The notes beneath the pieces were generated by a model. That model saw nothing but the letters and a program-made list of their open reading frames with translations. It searched no databases and was not told the origin of the DNA. A stretch of DNA of 64,000 nt, taken from positions 62,001 through 126,000 of the forward strand of contig DDUL01000033.1 in NCBI GenBank assembly GCA_002344785.1. Direction: 5' to 3'. This document shows positions 23,860-33,758 of the stretch, piece by piece. This DNA is from Bdellovibrionaceae bacterium UBA2339. GTDB taxonomy: Bacteria > Bdellovibrionota > Bdellovibrionia > Bdellovibrionales > JAMPXM01. A program made the position numbers and the translations under genes. Each line of letters opens with the position of its first letter. Within the stretch, counting starts at the first letter, position 1.

Positions 23860-25325
23860 GAACGAATTCGGAGATTCAATTCGCCCTGACCTTTGATGAC
23901 ATTCTCTTGGTGCCTCAGTACTCGGAAGTCATTCCCAGCCAGGTGACGACAAAGTCGCATTTTGCTCGAGATCTTTGGCTGCATTCACCAATCATCTCCG
24001 CCGCGATGGATACGGTGACGGAAAACAAAATGGCCAGAGTGATGGCGCAAAACGGTGGCCTGGGTATCGTTCACAAGAATCTTTCGATCGCGGAACAAGC
24101 TTTAGAAGTCGAGCGAGTTAAAAAGTACGAGTCGGGAATGATTCGTGACCCCATCACGTTGCCTCCGACCAAAAAGGTCAGCGACGCTCTTGAGATTATG
24201 CGAAAGTATTCGATTTCGGGTGTGCCGATCTCTATCGACGGAATGCTGGTTGGCATCCTCACCAACCGAGATTTGCGATTTGAAACGAATGTGGATCAGC
24301 CGATTGAAAATGTCATGACGAAGAAGGATCAGCTCGTCACGGCTGAAGTTGGAACAACACTCGAAAAGGCCAAGGCGATCTTGCAGCGCCATCGCATCGA
24401 AAAGTTACCGATCGTCGATCAGCAGGGGCGATTGAAGGGACTGATCACGATCAAGGACATTGAGAAAGCCAAAGAGTATCCGACGGCCACGAAGGATCAG
24501 CATGGGCGACTCTGCGTTGGAGCGGCGGTCGGTATCGACGCGACCTCGCGGGAACGCTCGCAAGCTCTCGTTGCGGCGGGTGTCGATGTCTTGGTGATCG
24601 ATACAGCACACGGGCACTCAAAAAATGTTTTGGAAATGGTGGGCTGGGCGAGAAAGCAATTTCCGGATGTGATCATCGCTGCAGGCAATGTCGTCACCGC
24701 CGAGGCCACCGAGGCTTTGGTTCGCAAAGGCGCCGACGTGGTGAAAGTTGGGATCGGGCCGGGTTCGATTTGTACGACAAGAGTGGTGGCGGGTGTCGGC
24801 ATGCCTCAAATCTCGGCCGTCATGGAATGTTCGGCGGCCGCTAAGAAACTCAAAGCCACGATCATTGCAGATGGTGGTGTGAAGTTTTCTGGCGATATCA
24901 CCAAGGCACTCGCTCTTGGAGCATCGTCGGTGATGATCGGGAATTTGCTCGCGGGTTGCGACGAGTCTCCGGGTGAGAGCCTTCTCTATCAGGGTCGAAC
25001 TTATAAAGTGTATCGCGGTATGGGATCTTTGGGAGCCATGGCGAAGGGCTCAAAGGACAGATATTTTCAAGGTGATGTCCATGAGTTTGATAAGCTTGTG
25101 CCAGAAGGGATCGAGGGCCGCGTGCCCTATAAAGGTTCCGCGTCGGTGCTCTTGCACCAACTGTTGGGCGGCGTAAAGAGCGGCATGGGATACATGGGAG
25201 CCGCGAGCATTGCGGACCTGCAGGAGCGCGCGCGCTTCGTACAGATCTCGACGGCAGGCCTCAAAGAGTCCCATGTTCATGATGTCAGTATCACGAAGGA
25301 AGCGCCGAACTATCGACTGGAGTAG
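23856..25325 (+). CDS. guaB: IMP dehydrogenase
   Basis: This 489-residue enzyme oxidises IMP to XMP with NAD+, the committed step to GMP. The start at 23856 (ATGA overlap with the previous stop) gives the usual N-terminus ALTFDDILLVPQYSEV. Two CBS domains occupy about residues 95-205 (VGILTNRDLRF, LKGLITIKDIEK). The catalytic loop cysteine is in GPGSICTTRVVAGVG near residue 305, the flap motif is RYFQGDV, and KYRGMGS-type phosphate binding appears as VYRGMGSLGAM. Length matches bacterial GuaB. It is followed at once by guaA, the common guaBA order. Confidence 0.97.
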   Translation: MRTNSEIQFALTFDDILLVPQYSEVIPSQVTTKSHFARDLWLHSPIISAAMDTVTENKMARVMAQNGGLGIVHKNLSIAEQALEVERVKKYESGMIRDPITLPPTKKVSDALEIMRKYSISGVPISIDGMLVGILTNRDLRFETNVDQPIENVMTKKDQLVTAEVGTTLEKAKAILQRHRIEKLPIVDQQGRLKGLITIKDIEKAKEYPTATKDQHGRLCVGAAVGIDATSRERSQALVAAGVDVLVIDTAHGHSKNVLEMVGWARKQFPDVIIAAGNVVTAEATEALVRKGADVVKVGIGPGSICTTRVVAGVGMPQISAVMECSAAAKKLKATIIADGGVKFSGDITKALALGASSVMIGNLLAGCDESPGESLLYQGRTYKVYRGMGSLGAMAKGSKDRYFQGDVHEFDKLVPEGIEGRVPYKGSASVLLHQLLGGVKSGMGYMGAASIADLQERARFVQISTAGLKESHVHDVSITKEAPNYRLE

Positions 25326-25327
25326 TG

Positions 25328-26890
25328 ATGAGCACGATCAATTCGGGTTGGAATCAGCGGGTAGAGGGTGGCTTCGTCGTTCTCGATTTTGGGAGTCAGC
25401 TCACGCAACTGATCGCGAGGCGACTCAGAGAGCTGCAAGTTTTTTCGGAGCTTTTGCCGTTTGACACTCCCATCGACGAGATTCGCGCACGCAAACCTCG
25501 TGGCATCATCTTAAGCGGTGGTCCATCGTCAGTTCATGAAGCTGATAGTCCCCAAGCTGATGTGGCCGAACTGCGAGAGATCGCGCCGCTCTTGGGCATC
25601 TGTTATGGCATGCAATTGATCGCCAAAAATCTCGGGGGAGTGGTCGAGTCTGCGAGTCATCGCGAGTACGGTGATTGCGGCGTGGATTGGGAAGATCCAC
25701 TTTCGGCACGTGTGCCGCTCCGCCAGCGGGTGTGGATGAGTCATGGCGATGTGGTCAAAGTGCCTCCGCCGGGATTTAGAATCGTCGCAAAGTCGGAGAC
25801 GGGGCACGCTGCCGCGCTCAAAGGTGAACGGGCTTGGGCTGTTCAGTTTCACCCCGAAGTGCATCACACTCAGGCGGGACTCGAAATTCTTCGCGACTTT
25901 GTGTTTCAACTTTGTGGGGCGCAGCCCACATGGAATTCGGGTTCAATTGTCGAACATTTACTGGAAGGCGTGCGCGCCAGAGTCGGCGAGACGGATCACG
26001 TCCTCTGTGGTCTTTCGGGCGGAGTTGACTCAACGGTCGTCGCGACTTTGCTCACTGAAGCCTTAGGTGCTGATCGAGTTCACTGTGTGTTTGTGAATAA
26101 CGGACTTTTGCGCCACGAGGAATTCAATCAGGTTCTTTCGCAGTATCAGCGCATCGGATTGAACGTCACCGGCGTCGATGCTGAGGTTCAGTTCTTGGAG
26201 GCGTTGAGAGGCCTTGAAGATCCTGAGGCCAAACGCAAGGCGATTGGTCGCGTTTTCATCGAAGTCTTTCAGGACGCTGCCGGACGTTCGGGCGTGCACT
26301 ATGAGTGGCTGGCGCAAGGCACGCTCTATCCCGATGTGATTGAATCCGTCAGCCCACGAGGCGCCTCCGTCACCATCAAGTCGCATCACAATGTCGGTGG
26401 CTTGCCTGAGAAAATGAAGATGCGTTTGGTGGAACCACTCCGCGAACTTTTTAAAGATGAAGTGCGAGCGATTGGACTTGAACTTGATTTGCCTCGCGAT
26501 GTCCTCTGGCGGCATCCGTTTCCAGGTCCCGGCCTTGCAATTCGCTGTATTGGTGAGGTGACCAAGGAGAAGCTCGACATCATTCGAGCAGCGGATCATG
26601 TGTACATTTCTGCGCTCAGAGAAAAGGGCCTCTACGACAAGATTTGGCAGGCCTTCTGCGTGCTCTTGCCGGTGCACACGGTTGGCGTGATGGGCGATGG
26701 CCGTACCTATGATCGAGTCCTCGCGCTGCGTGCAGTGACCTCGACCGATGGCATGACCGCAGATTGGTATCCATTTGATTTTGCTTTCCTGCGCGAAGTA
26801 TCGAATCGCATCACCAATCAGGTGAAGGGCATCAATCGCGTCGTCTACGATGTCACATCCAAGCCGCCGGGCACGATCGAATGGGAGTGA
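25328..26890 (+). CDS. guaA: GMP synthase (glutamine-hydrolysing)
   Basis: This is a 520-residue enzyme that aminates XMP to GMP using glutamine and ATP. The class I glutaminase domain shows the cysteine in GICYGMQLI near residue 93 and the His/Glu pair in QFHPEVHH near residue 182. The ATP pyrophosphatase P-loop is LSGGVDSTV near residue 233. The dimerisation domain ends in the invariant KPPGTIEWE. A GTG at 25325 overlapping the guaB stop is also possible; the ATG three bases later is simpler. It completes the guanine nucleotide branch with guaB. Confidence 0.97.
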   Translation: MSTINSGWNQRVEGGFVVLDFGSQLTQLIARRLRELQVFSELLPFDTPIDEIRARKPRGIILSGGPSSVHEADSPQADVAELREIAPLLGICYGMQLIAKNLGGVVESASHREYGDCGVDWEDPLSARVPLRQRVWMSHGDVVKVPPPGFRIVAKSETGHAAALKGERAWAVQFHPEVHHTQAGLEILRDFVFQLCGAQPTWNSGSIVEHLLEGVRARVGETDHVLCGLSGGVDSTVVATLLTEALGADRVHCVFVNNGLLRHEEFNQVLSQYQRIGLNVTGVDAEVQFLEALRGLEDPEAKRKAIGRVFIEVFQDAAGRSGVHYEWLAQGTLYPDVIESVSPRGASVTIKSHHNVGGLPEKMKMRLVEPLRELFKDEVRAIGLELDLPRDVLWRHPFPGPGLAIRCIGEVTKEKLDIIRAADHVYISALREKGLYDKIWQAFCVLLPVHTVGVMGDGRTYDRVLALRAVTSTDGMTADWYPFDFAFLREVSNRITNQVKGINRVVYDVTSKPPGTIEWE

Positions 26891-26985
26891 ATGGCCCACG
26901 ATTCACTTGGAATGCAATCAAGGGGCTTCGGCTTGACCTTGGCTTAAGTTCTTGATGGCCTGCAGGTGAATCGGGGGGGGCAGTC

Positions 26986-28506
26986 ATGAATCGTCGACGA
27001 TTTATTTCGAATTCTTTGAGTTTCTCCTCGGCCCTCTTGGTCCCATCGGTTTTGAATTTGTTCATGGGACCGGGCCGAGCTCACGCTCATCATCATGATC
27101 GCCCCGCGCCAGCGCCACATCCGCATCCACCTTCGCCGCCTTCTCGAACGGGGCCGACAGGGCCGATTGCCTTGGATTTTGAATTGCAAGCGGTGCCCGA
27201 GAGCTTTCATGTTTATTCGGATCGAGCCACGGAGATGTGGCGCTTTCGCGTCGGCACCGTGACCGCCGGAGCTTCGCAACTGAGTCACATTCCGGGGTCA
27301 TTTCTCGGACCAACTTTGGAATTGCGACAAGGTCAGCGCTTGCGCGTGAAATTCGTCAATTCCATCACGCAAGCGTCCATCATCCACTGGCACGGGTTGG
27401 ATGTGCCGATGGATCAAGATGGGCATCCCCATTCCGTCGTCGGCCCCGGCGACTCCTACCAGTATGACTTCGTGATTCCCAATCGCGCTGGACTCTATTT
27501 CTACCACCCACATCCGCACGGTAAAGTTGGCGAGCAGGTGAATCGGGGATTGGTGGGCTTACTCCGCGTTCGTGATGATGAAGAGGATGCGTTGGGATTG
27601 CCCGCCGATGAGAACGAGCACCTGATCGCTTTGATCGATCGACGCGTGAATGCCGATCGGCAGTTTGAGTATATGACGGGCGGTGGTCATGACCACATGA
27701 TGGGAATGCATGGCAACACATTGCTCATCAACGGTCAGACGCAAGCGCCTTTGAAAGTGAAGCGAGGTTGGCAGCGTTTGCGAATTGCAAACCTCTCGAA
27801 CGCTCGGATCTACAACTTGCAATGGAGTGACGGACGCCCTCTCTCCATTATTGGCACAGACGGAGGTTTGCTCGAGTCCGCTGAGACTCGTCAGCAAGTC
27901 CTGTTGTCGCCGGCGGAGAGATTGGATGTCTTAGTCGATCTCTCGAAGGCCAAAGAGGGCGACCAATTGTCTCTGCAAAGCGCACCGCTGGTTGCGGGTC
28001 GAGGATCGCCGTTTGACTTGATTCAGTTGCATTGCACGTCTGAGATCGGTGCGGCGTGGACTATGCCGCAAACTCTTTGCCGCTTTGATCGAATTTCTGA
28101 GAGCGAAGCTATCAACGCTGCGCCTGGATCTGAGAAGATCTTTACATTGGGAATATCTCAGCAAGAGGGTTGGACGATCGATGCTCTACCTTATGAGCCG
28201 GGAATTGTTCGCGCCAAAGAAACAGTTCGCTTCGGTGACACGGAAATTTGGGAGTTCGACAACTCAGGTACGCATCTTCCACATCCCATTCACATTCACG
28301 GCGCGAGCTTCCAAGTCTTGAGTCGAACATCAGGTTCATTCACGGGTGCGTTCGATTTGGGTTGGAAGGATACGGTGCTGTTACTGCCCGGAGATCGCGT
28401 GCGGCTCATCAAGCGCTTCAATACACATAAGGGCGACTTCTTGTTTCATTGCCATAATCTTGAACATGAAGATCATGCGATGATGCGAGACTTCCGAATT
28501 CTTTAG
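26986..28506 (+). CDS. Tat-exported multicopper oxidase with His-rich N-terminus
   Basis: This 506-residue periplasmic multicopper oxidase of the CueO/CotA/FtsP type is led by a Tat-like signal (MNRRRFISNSLSF). All four copper motifs are present: HWHG near residue 132, HPHPHG near 172, HPIHIHG near 430 and HCHNLEHEDHAMM near 484. So both the type 1 site (with an axial Met) and the trinuclear site should form. After the signal comes an unusual His/Pro-rich linker (HAHHHDR, then PHPHPPSPP) that may hold copper, and a second His/Met-rich loop (GGGHDHMMGMHG) recalls CueO. Copper detoxification (oxidation of Cu+) is the likely role. A G-rich ribosome site precedes the ATG. No copper regulator or transporter lies beside it. 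Confidence 0.93.
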   Translation: MNRRRFISNSLSFSSALLVPSVLNLFMGPGRAHAHHHDRPAPAPHPHPPSPPSRTGPTGPIALDFELQAVPESFHVYSDRATEMWRFRVGTVTAGASQLSHIPGSFLGPTLELRQGQRLRVKFVNSITQASIIHWHGLDVPMDQDGHPHSVVGPGDSYQYDFVIPNRAGLYFYHPHPHGKVGEQVNRGLVGLLRVRDDEEDALGLPADENEHLIALIDRRVNADRQFEYMTGGGHDHMMGMHGNTLLINGQTQAPLKVKRGWQRLRIANLSNARIYNLQWSDGRPLSIIGTDGGLLESAETRQQVLLSPAERLDVLVDLSKAKEGDQLSLQSAPLVAGRGSPFDLIQLHCTSEIGAAWTMPQTLCRFDRISESEAINAAPGSEKIFTLGISQQEGWTIDALPYEPGIVRAKETVRFGDTEIWEFDNSGTHLPHPIHIHGASFQVLSRTSGSFTGAFDLGWKDTVLLLPGDRVRLIKRFNTHKGDFLFHCHNLEHEDHAMMRDFRIL

Positions 28507-28542
28507 GGCTCAATCGCGCCTAAGCTTATTTGGGCTCGGACG

Positions 28543-28581
28543 CTGACGCCTTGCGAAATCAAAGGCGTTTGTCGGCGTCAG
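28543..28581 (+). terminator. Possible terminator with two overlapping hairpins
   Basis: Downstream of the multicopper oxidase, CTGACGCC (28543-28550) can pair with GGCGTCAG (28574-28581), followed by TTT. ACGCCTT (28546-28552) can instead pair with AAGGCGT (28562-28568), followed by TTGT. The two stems exclude each other. The U-tracts are short, so termination strength is doubtful. Confidence 0.35.
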
Positions 28582-28713
28582 TTTCCCGCTCAAAGCTCAC
28601 AATTCGAAGCCTATGCGAGCCCTGCCTGTTTTGCTGCCAATGCGATTCGCGAACTGGATTGAAGTTGAAAAATTCCATCACGGAATCCGGCCTTTGCGCT
28701 ATGTATTTTGAGC

Positions 28714-31700
28714 ATGTCCTTTGTTCATCTCCACGTTCATTCGCAATATTCGATGCTGGAGGCCAGCGTTCGGATCAAGAAGCTTTGCGAGCGCGCGCAA
28801 AAGCTTTCGATGCCAGCTGTGGCCTTGACCGACAATGGCAATCTCTATGGAGCGGCGGAGTTTTACTTTACGGCCAAGGACTTTGGCATTCGTCCCATCC
28901 TGGGCCTTGATGCCTACGTCGCGCCTAAAACTCGCTTCGTGAAGGGTGAGGATCGCGAGGCCGCCCAGATGCCGAATCGGCGGATCGTGCTGCTTGCCAG
29001 AGACTTCAAGGGCTATCAGGCCCTCTGCGAGATATCGACAATCGGCTTTCATGAGGGTTTTTATTACAAGCCTCGAATTGACCGTGAAGTTCTCAAGCGA
29101 CATTCGCAAGGACTCATCGCCCTCACCGGCGGAAGCCAAGGAGAGGTGGCGCACGCATTTCGACAGCATGGACCGGATGCGGCGCTGGCCTGCATTCGCG
29201 AACTGCATGCGATCTACGGCGAAAATTTATATCTGGAAATTTCGCGTACAGGCACACCGGATTGGTCCGAGTTCGGTCCGTTTTTGCAAGAGGCCTCGCG
29301 GATCACGGGTGTGCCGCTTGTGGCGACGAACAATGTTCATTACTTGGATCAAGCCGATCAAATCGCTCAAGAGGTTTTGGTTTGCATCGGTTCAAACAAA
29401 ACTTTGCACGATGAATCTCGCTTTCGGCTAGGCAGTGATCAGTTCTACTTCAAATCTTCTGAGGAAATGCGGACGCTGTTTCGCGATCTTCCTGAGGCCT
29501 GCGATCGAACTCTGCAAATTGCCGAGCAGTGTGATGTGAAGTTCAAACTCAAAGATGAGGCCGGCAAAGCCATTTATCATTTGCCGTATTTCACCTCTGA
29601 CGACGGCAAATCACCTCAGGAATTGATTCGTCATAAGGTCTTCGAGGGACTTGAGGAGCGAGCATCGGAGTCCAGCGGCGGCGAGCATCCCATCACGGAT
29701 GCGAACAAGGCCGCCTACGTCGATCGACTCGAATTCGAATTGGGCGTGATCGAGAAGATGGGTTTCACGAGCTACTTCTTGATCGTCCAAGACTTCATCA
29801 ATTGGGCAAAGTCACAGGGGATTCCGGTTGGGCCTGGGCGAGGATCGGGTGCCGGTTCATTGGTGGCCTATTGTTTGCGAATCACAGATCTTGATCCTAT
29901 TCCGTACTCACTACTCTTTGAGCGATTCCTGAATCCCGAACGAATCTCGATGCCGGACTTTGATATCGACTTCTGTCAAGACCGACGTCAGGAAGTCATT
30001 CAATACGTCACGGAAAAATATGGTGAAGCGAACGTTTCTCAGATCATCACCTATGGCAAGTTGCAAACTCGTGCGGCCATCAAGGATGTGGGCAGAGTTC
30101 TCGGGATGAGTTTTGCCGAGGTCGACGCTGTGACAAAGCTCGTACCCGAAAAGCTGGGCATCAGTATCACGGAAGCTCTGGAAGCTGAGCCGCGCTTGCG
30201 CGAACAGATGGAGCAAAATCCGCAAATCGCGAATCTCATCGATCTGGCGCTCAAGATTGAAGGTTTGGTTCGTAACGCCGGCATCCACGCCGCAGGCGTG
30301 GTGATTGGCGACGCGCCGTTGGTGACGTACGCCCCTCTATGCCGTGGCGCAGATGATGAGCGCGTCGTCCAATTTGATATGAAGTGGGCCGAGAAAATCG
30401 GTTTGATTAAGTTCGACTTCTTGGGGCTGAAGACGCTCACGCATATCAAGAATGCATTGGACTTAATCCGAGAGAACCGCGGTCGAGAGCTCCGTCCGCA
30501 AGATATCCCCATACATGACAAGGGGATCTATGATCTCATGTCACGCGGCGATCTGCTCGGAGTTTTCCAGTTTGAAGGTGAAGGCATCACCAATGCAGTG
30601 AAGTCGATTAAGCCGCGTTGTTTTGAAGACATCACCGCCATCAACGCGCTTTACCGCCCAGGTCCGATGGACATGATCCCGGACTATACGCGAAAAATGC
30701 ATGGCGAAGAGTCCGTTGAGTATTTGTTCCCTGAGCTGGAACCCATTCTCAAGGAAACTTACGGCATTATCGTCTACCAAGAGCAGGTCATGGCCATCGC
30801 CTCGCGAATCGCGAGCTACTCGCTCGGCGAAGCGGATATGTTGCGTAGGGCGATGGGTAAAAAGATCGCCGAGGAAATGGCGAAGCAGAAAGCTCGATTC
30901 CTCGAAGGGGCCGAGCGAAATGGATTTGATCGGGAAAAAAGTGAGCAGCTCTTTGAGTTGATGGAGAAGTTCGCCAATTACGGCTTCAACAAGTCGCATG
31001 CGGCAGCCTACTGCGTGGTGAGTGCGCAGACTGCGTGGATCAAACGTTATTATCCGGTTGAATTTTACGCGGCACTCTTGTCGACGGAGATGTCGAACAC
31101 CGACAACGTCGTTCGCTACGTCAAAGATGCTCAGGCACACAAGATTCGCGTCGAGCCTCCCCACGTCAATCATAGTTCGTTTAAATTCACGGTTCGCGGC
31201 GACACGATTTATTACTCTCTTGGCGCGATCAAGGGCGTTGGCGAAGGAGCTGTGCAAGCGATCGTCGAGGCGCGCGAAAAGCTTGGGGGAGAATTTAAAT
31301 CCCTCGATCAATTCTTTGCTACAGTTGATATCAAGAAGCTGAACAAGAAGGTGATTGAAGCCTTGGTTAAGGCGGGAGCTTTTGAGGGCTTTGGTCTGCA
31401 TCAGGCGCAGATGATGGCCGGGCTCGAGTTGTTCTTTAAGCGGGCCGAAAATGTTCGCAGGACACGTGAAGTTGGGCAAAGTTCATTGTTTGATCTAAGC
31501 GGCGATGAAGAACAATCGGCGGCCAACGAAGAGATCATTGTGCCAGAAGCGCAAGCTTGGTCGCGCTCAGAACGACTTCAGTATGAGAAGGAAGTTCTCG
31601 GCTTCTATTTGAGCGATCATCCACTGCAAGGCCTGGATGCGCTCTACAAGACTTGGGTGAGCTCTAACATTTACGAACTTCGTCACGAATCGCCGGGTAA

Positions 31701-32259
31701 GCGTGTGGTGGTCGCTGGACTCGTGACGCAGTTTCGCGAGTTGATCAACAAAAAGGGCGCGCGTATGGCCTTTGCGCAACTCGAAGATCTGTCCGGCCAA
31801 GTGGAGTTGGTGATTTTTCCCGAGGCCTATCGGCAGGGTGAAATGGCGCTTAAAAGCGAGCAGCCCCTACTCGTTGGGGGGAAGCTTGAATTGAAAGCCG
31901 ACTCACTCCGCGAAGATCAAAACGCTGAGGAGTCGGAGCAAGATCAGGATTCTCCAGTCAGCTGCAAAATCCTTGTCGATCGCGTGGCGACCTTGGATGA
32001 AGTTCTGGCGAAGTCGAAGGCCATGACGTTCCGTTTGGACTCGACGATGGTGAATCACCTGGACCATTTGCAGAAACTGCTTCGTAAGTATCCGGGCACG
32101 ACGGGAATTCAGTTTGAAGTTCAGCTCGAGGAGTTCAAGAAGACCGTGACCCTTGAAGTGCAAGACCCTCAAGGCATCCGTCCCAATAAGGCCTTTTTTG
32201 ATGATGTTCATGCTTTGTTTGGCCGAACTGACTTCGTTCAGATCGGTAAGAGCCTTTGA
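28714..32259 (+). CDS. dnaE: DNA polymerase III subunit alpha
   Basis: This 1181-residue replicative polymerase is of the DnaE class. The N-terminal PHP domain begins FVHLHVHSQYSML. The catalytic palm shows GPGRGSGAGSLVAYCLR and the aspartates of PDFDIDFCQDRR near residues 410-420, with the later YRPGPMDMIPDY and GFNKSHAAAYC segments. A helix-hairpin-helix and an OB domain (VVVAGLVTQFREL, then DLSGQVELVIFP) finish the protein. Length and order are standard, and no intein or frameshift is seen. An in-frame TTG at 28708 precedes the ATG at 28714. It seems to be a single-gene unit between the oxidase and an exported protein. Confidence 0.97.
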   Translation: MSFVHLHVHSQYSMLEASVRIKKLCERAQKLSMPAVALTDNGNLYGAAEFYFTAKDFGIRPILGLDAYVAPKTRFVKGEDREAAQMPNRRIVLLARDFKGYQALCEISTIGFHEGFYYKPRIDREVLKRHSQGLIALTGGSQGEVAHAFRQHGPDAALACIRELHAIYGENLYLEISRTGTPDWSEFGPFLQEASRITGVPLVATNNVHYLDQADQIAQEVLVCIGSNKTLHDESRFRLGSDQFYFKSSEEMRTLFRDLPEACDRTLQIAEQCDVKFKLKDEAGKAIYHLPYFTSDDGKSPQELIRHKVFEGLEERASESSGGEHPITDANKAAYVDRLEFELGVIEKMGFTSYFLIVQDFINWAKSQGIPVGPGRGSGAGSLVAYCLRITDLDPIPYSLLFERFLNPERISMPDFDIDFCQDRRQEVIQYVTEKYGEANVSQIITYGKLQTRAAIKDVGRVLGMSFAEVDAVTKLVPEKLGISITEALEAEPRLREQMEQNPQIANLIDLALKIEGLVRNAGIHAAGVVIGDAPLVTYAPLCRGADDERVVQFDMKWAEKIGLIKFDFLGLKTLTHIKNALDLIRENRGRELRPQDIPIHDKGIYDLMSRGDLLGVFQFEGEGITNAVKSIKPRCFEDITAINALYRPGPMDMIPDYTRKMHGEESVEYLFPELEPILKETYGIIVYQEQVMAIASRIASYSLGEADMLRRAMGKKIAEEMAKQKARFLEGAERNGFDREKSEQLFELMEKFANYGFNKSHAAAYCVVSAQTAWIKRYYPVEFYAALLSTEMSNTDNVVRYVKDAQAHKIRVEPPHVNHSSFKFTVRGDTIYYSLGAIKGVGEGAVQAIVEAREKLGGEFKSLDQFFATVDIKKLNKKVIEALVKAGAFEGFGLHQAQMMAGLELFFKRAENVRRTREVGQSSLFDLSGDEEQSAANEEIIVPEAQAWSRSERLQYEKEVLGFYLSDHPLQGLDALYKTWVSSNIYELRHESPGKRVVVAGLVTQFRELINKKGARMAFAQLEDLSGQVELVIFPEAYRQGEMALKSEQPLLVGGKLELKADSLREDQNAEESEQDQDSPVSCKILVDRVATLDEVLAKSKAMTFRLDSTMVNHLDHLQKLLRKYPGTTGIQFEVQLEEFKKTVTLEVQDPQGIRPNKAFFDDVHALFGRTDFVQIGKSL

Positions 32260-32348
32260 AAGCTGCAGAAGCGGCCTTGGCTCGATTGGCGTTGCGTCAG
32301 TCAGCGTCTAAAACTTGCGAGACTTCTCTGGGCCTTTCAGACTGATTC

Positions 32349-32372
32349 GTGAATCGACGAGTGAGGATTCAC
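32349..32372 (+). promoter_or_regulatory. Inverted repeat covering a ribosome binding site
   Basis: GTGAATC (32349-32355) and GATTCAC (32366-32372) are perfect inverses, ten bases apart, just before the ATG at 32376. The best ribosome site (GAGG, 32363-32366) lies in the loop and at the base of the right arm, so this RNA hairpin could hide it. No T-run follows, so it is not a terminator. Confidence 0.4.
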
Positions 32373-32375
32373 ATC

Positions 32376-33635
32376 ATGATTGACTGGCAGAATCTTTGGC
32401 CTGAATTCCGTGCAAATCGACGCTCCGAAAAAATCTGCGGATTGGTCTTGGTGTTGGGCTTGAGTTTGGTTTGGATCAAGCCAACATGGGCCGACGAGTT
32501 GATGACGGTGACGAGTGAGCCCACGAGCAAAGCCGCATCGTCGGCTGAAGCCTCTCGCGAAATCCAGATGAAGGCCTTAGCCGGAACGGCACGAGATCTC
32601 ACGATTGAGATGATTGGCGAGGCTCGATACACGAAAAATAGAGCTCTTGTTGAGTCGAAAATTGTGAAAGAGGCGCCTCGCTTTATTCCTTTTGTGGTGC
32701 CCGGTGAGTTGGTGCGCACTCCGGATGGCGGCTTTAAGGCTCAAGTTGAACTGAAAGTTTCAACGGTGAGCTTGAGGAAACTCATCATGGATTTGGGGCT
32801 TTTGAGTGACGGTCAAACACCGGTTTCGATCTTGCCGATGTTGGCGGTGACGGATCGCTCGAAGACCTTGAGTTATCGATGGTGGAATGGTGATGGCGGC
32901 GACCCTCAGCGCCAAACACTGATGGAGTGGCATCGAGATCTCCAAATTACTTTGCATCGGGAGCTCATGCGCCAAGGCTTTCATCTGTTGCTTCAGCCTG
33001 AGGGCAGCATGAGTTCCATATTGCCGATGGCGTTTAAAGTGGAAAGAGCCTCGCAACAAGACGTTCAAGATTTGGGGCAATTGACGGGTGCTTCGATGGT
33101 GTTGCGAGGTGATTTGCGAGTTCGAGAATCGAAAGAAGTCACCGGCGCATGGACTGTGCAAATTAAAATGGTCGTGGATCCTGTTGTCCGTGGTCGAAGT
33201 GTCGCGGAGGTTTCTCGCTCTTACGAAACCGAGATTGGCCCGACCGAGGTGGTCGTACGAAAAGTCATTCAAAAAGAGGCTGAGGAATTGTCGAAGGATT
33301 TGGCCACGCAAGTTTTTGAGGCATGGTCGCGTGGAACACTAACGACCACGCCACTGCGACTCGCAATTCGCGGTCAGTTTTCGCCACAACAGTTGGTTGA
33401 GATTCGTCAGCTCTTGCAGCGGGCTCACCGGGAAATCAAAGCGATTCGTGAACGAAGCATCGAGCAGGAGCGCGTGGATTTTGAGATCGACTGGAGCTCG
33501 ACGCCGCAGGCATTTGTCGAAAAGATGAAGGCCATGGACCTGCCTGGTTACCAAGAAAAAGTTTCGAGCGACGCCCAAGGTTCAGGTGATGGCAGTTCGG
33601 CGCCGTTTTTTCTAGAACTCAAATCCATGCAGTGA
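32376..33635 (+). CDS. Exported protein, possible FlgT N-terminal-type factor
   Basis: This 419-residue protein has a late signal peptide (ICGLVLVLGLSLVW, cleavage near TWADE). Residues about 60-140 (MKALAGTARDLTIEM, then FKAQVELKVSTVSLRKLI) have the helix-plus-beta layout of FlgT N-terminal and related stability domains of flagellar outer-membrane rings, but the match is by eye and weak. The middle part (LGQLTGASMVLRGDLRV) resembles TolB/CsgG-like alpha/beta domains that recur in envelope lipoproteins. The ATG at 32376 is preferred because GAGG is nine bases upstream; GTG 32349 is in frame. The next gene encodes a lipoprotein with a FlgT C-terminal-like end, so the two may act together. Confidence 0.6.
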   Translation: MIDWQNLWPEFRANRRSEKICGLVLVLGLSLVWIKPTWADELMTVTSEPTSKAASSAEASREIQMKALAGTARDLTIEMIGEARYTKNRALVESKIVKEAPRFIPFVVPGELVRTPDGGFKAQVELKVSTVSLRKLIMDLGLLSDGQTPVSILPMLAVTDRSKTLSYRWWNGDGGDPQRQTLMEWHRDLQITLHRELMRQGFHLLLQPEGSMSSILPMAFKVERASQQDVQDLGQLTGASMVLRGDLRVRESKEVTGAWTVQIKMVVDPVVRGRSVAEVSRSYETEIGPTEVVVRKVIQKEAEELSKDLATQVFEAWSRGTLTTTPLRLAIRGQFSPQQLVEIRQLLQRAHREIKAIRERSIEQERVDFEIDWSSTPQAFVEKMKAMDLPGYQEKVSSDAQGSGDGSSAPFFLELKSMQ

Positions 33636-33758
33636 CCTCGGCTCAAGGCCATGAGAGCACGACCAAGGGCTAGCTCAGAGCGAGGATCTGATCCAGAGTC
33701 CTTGCTCGATCTCCACTTCGCTGTCCAAAGACGTGCAATTTCAAGTTAGCATAAAGGC

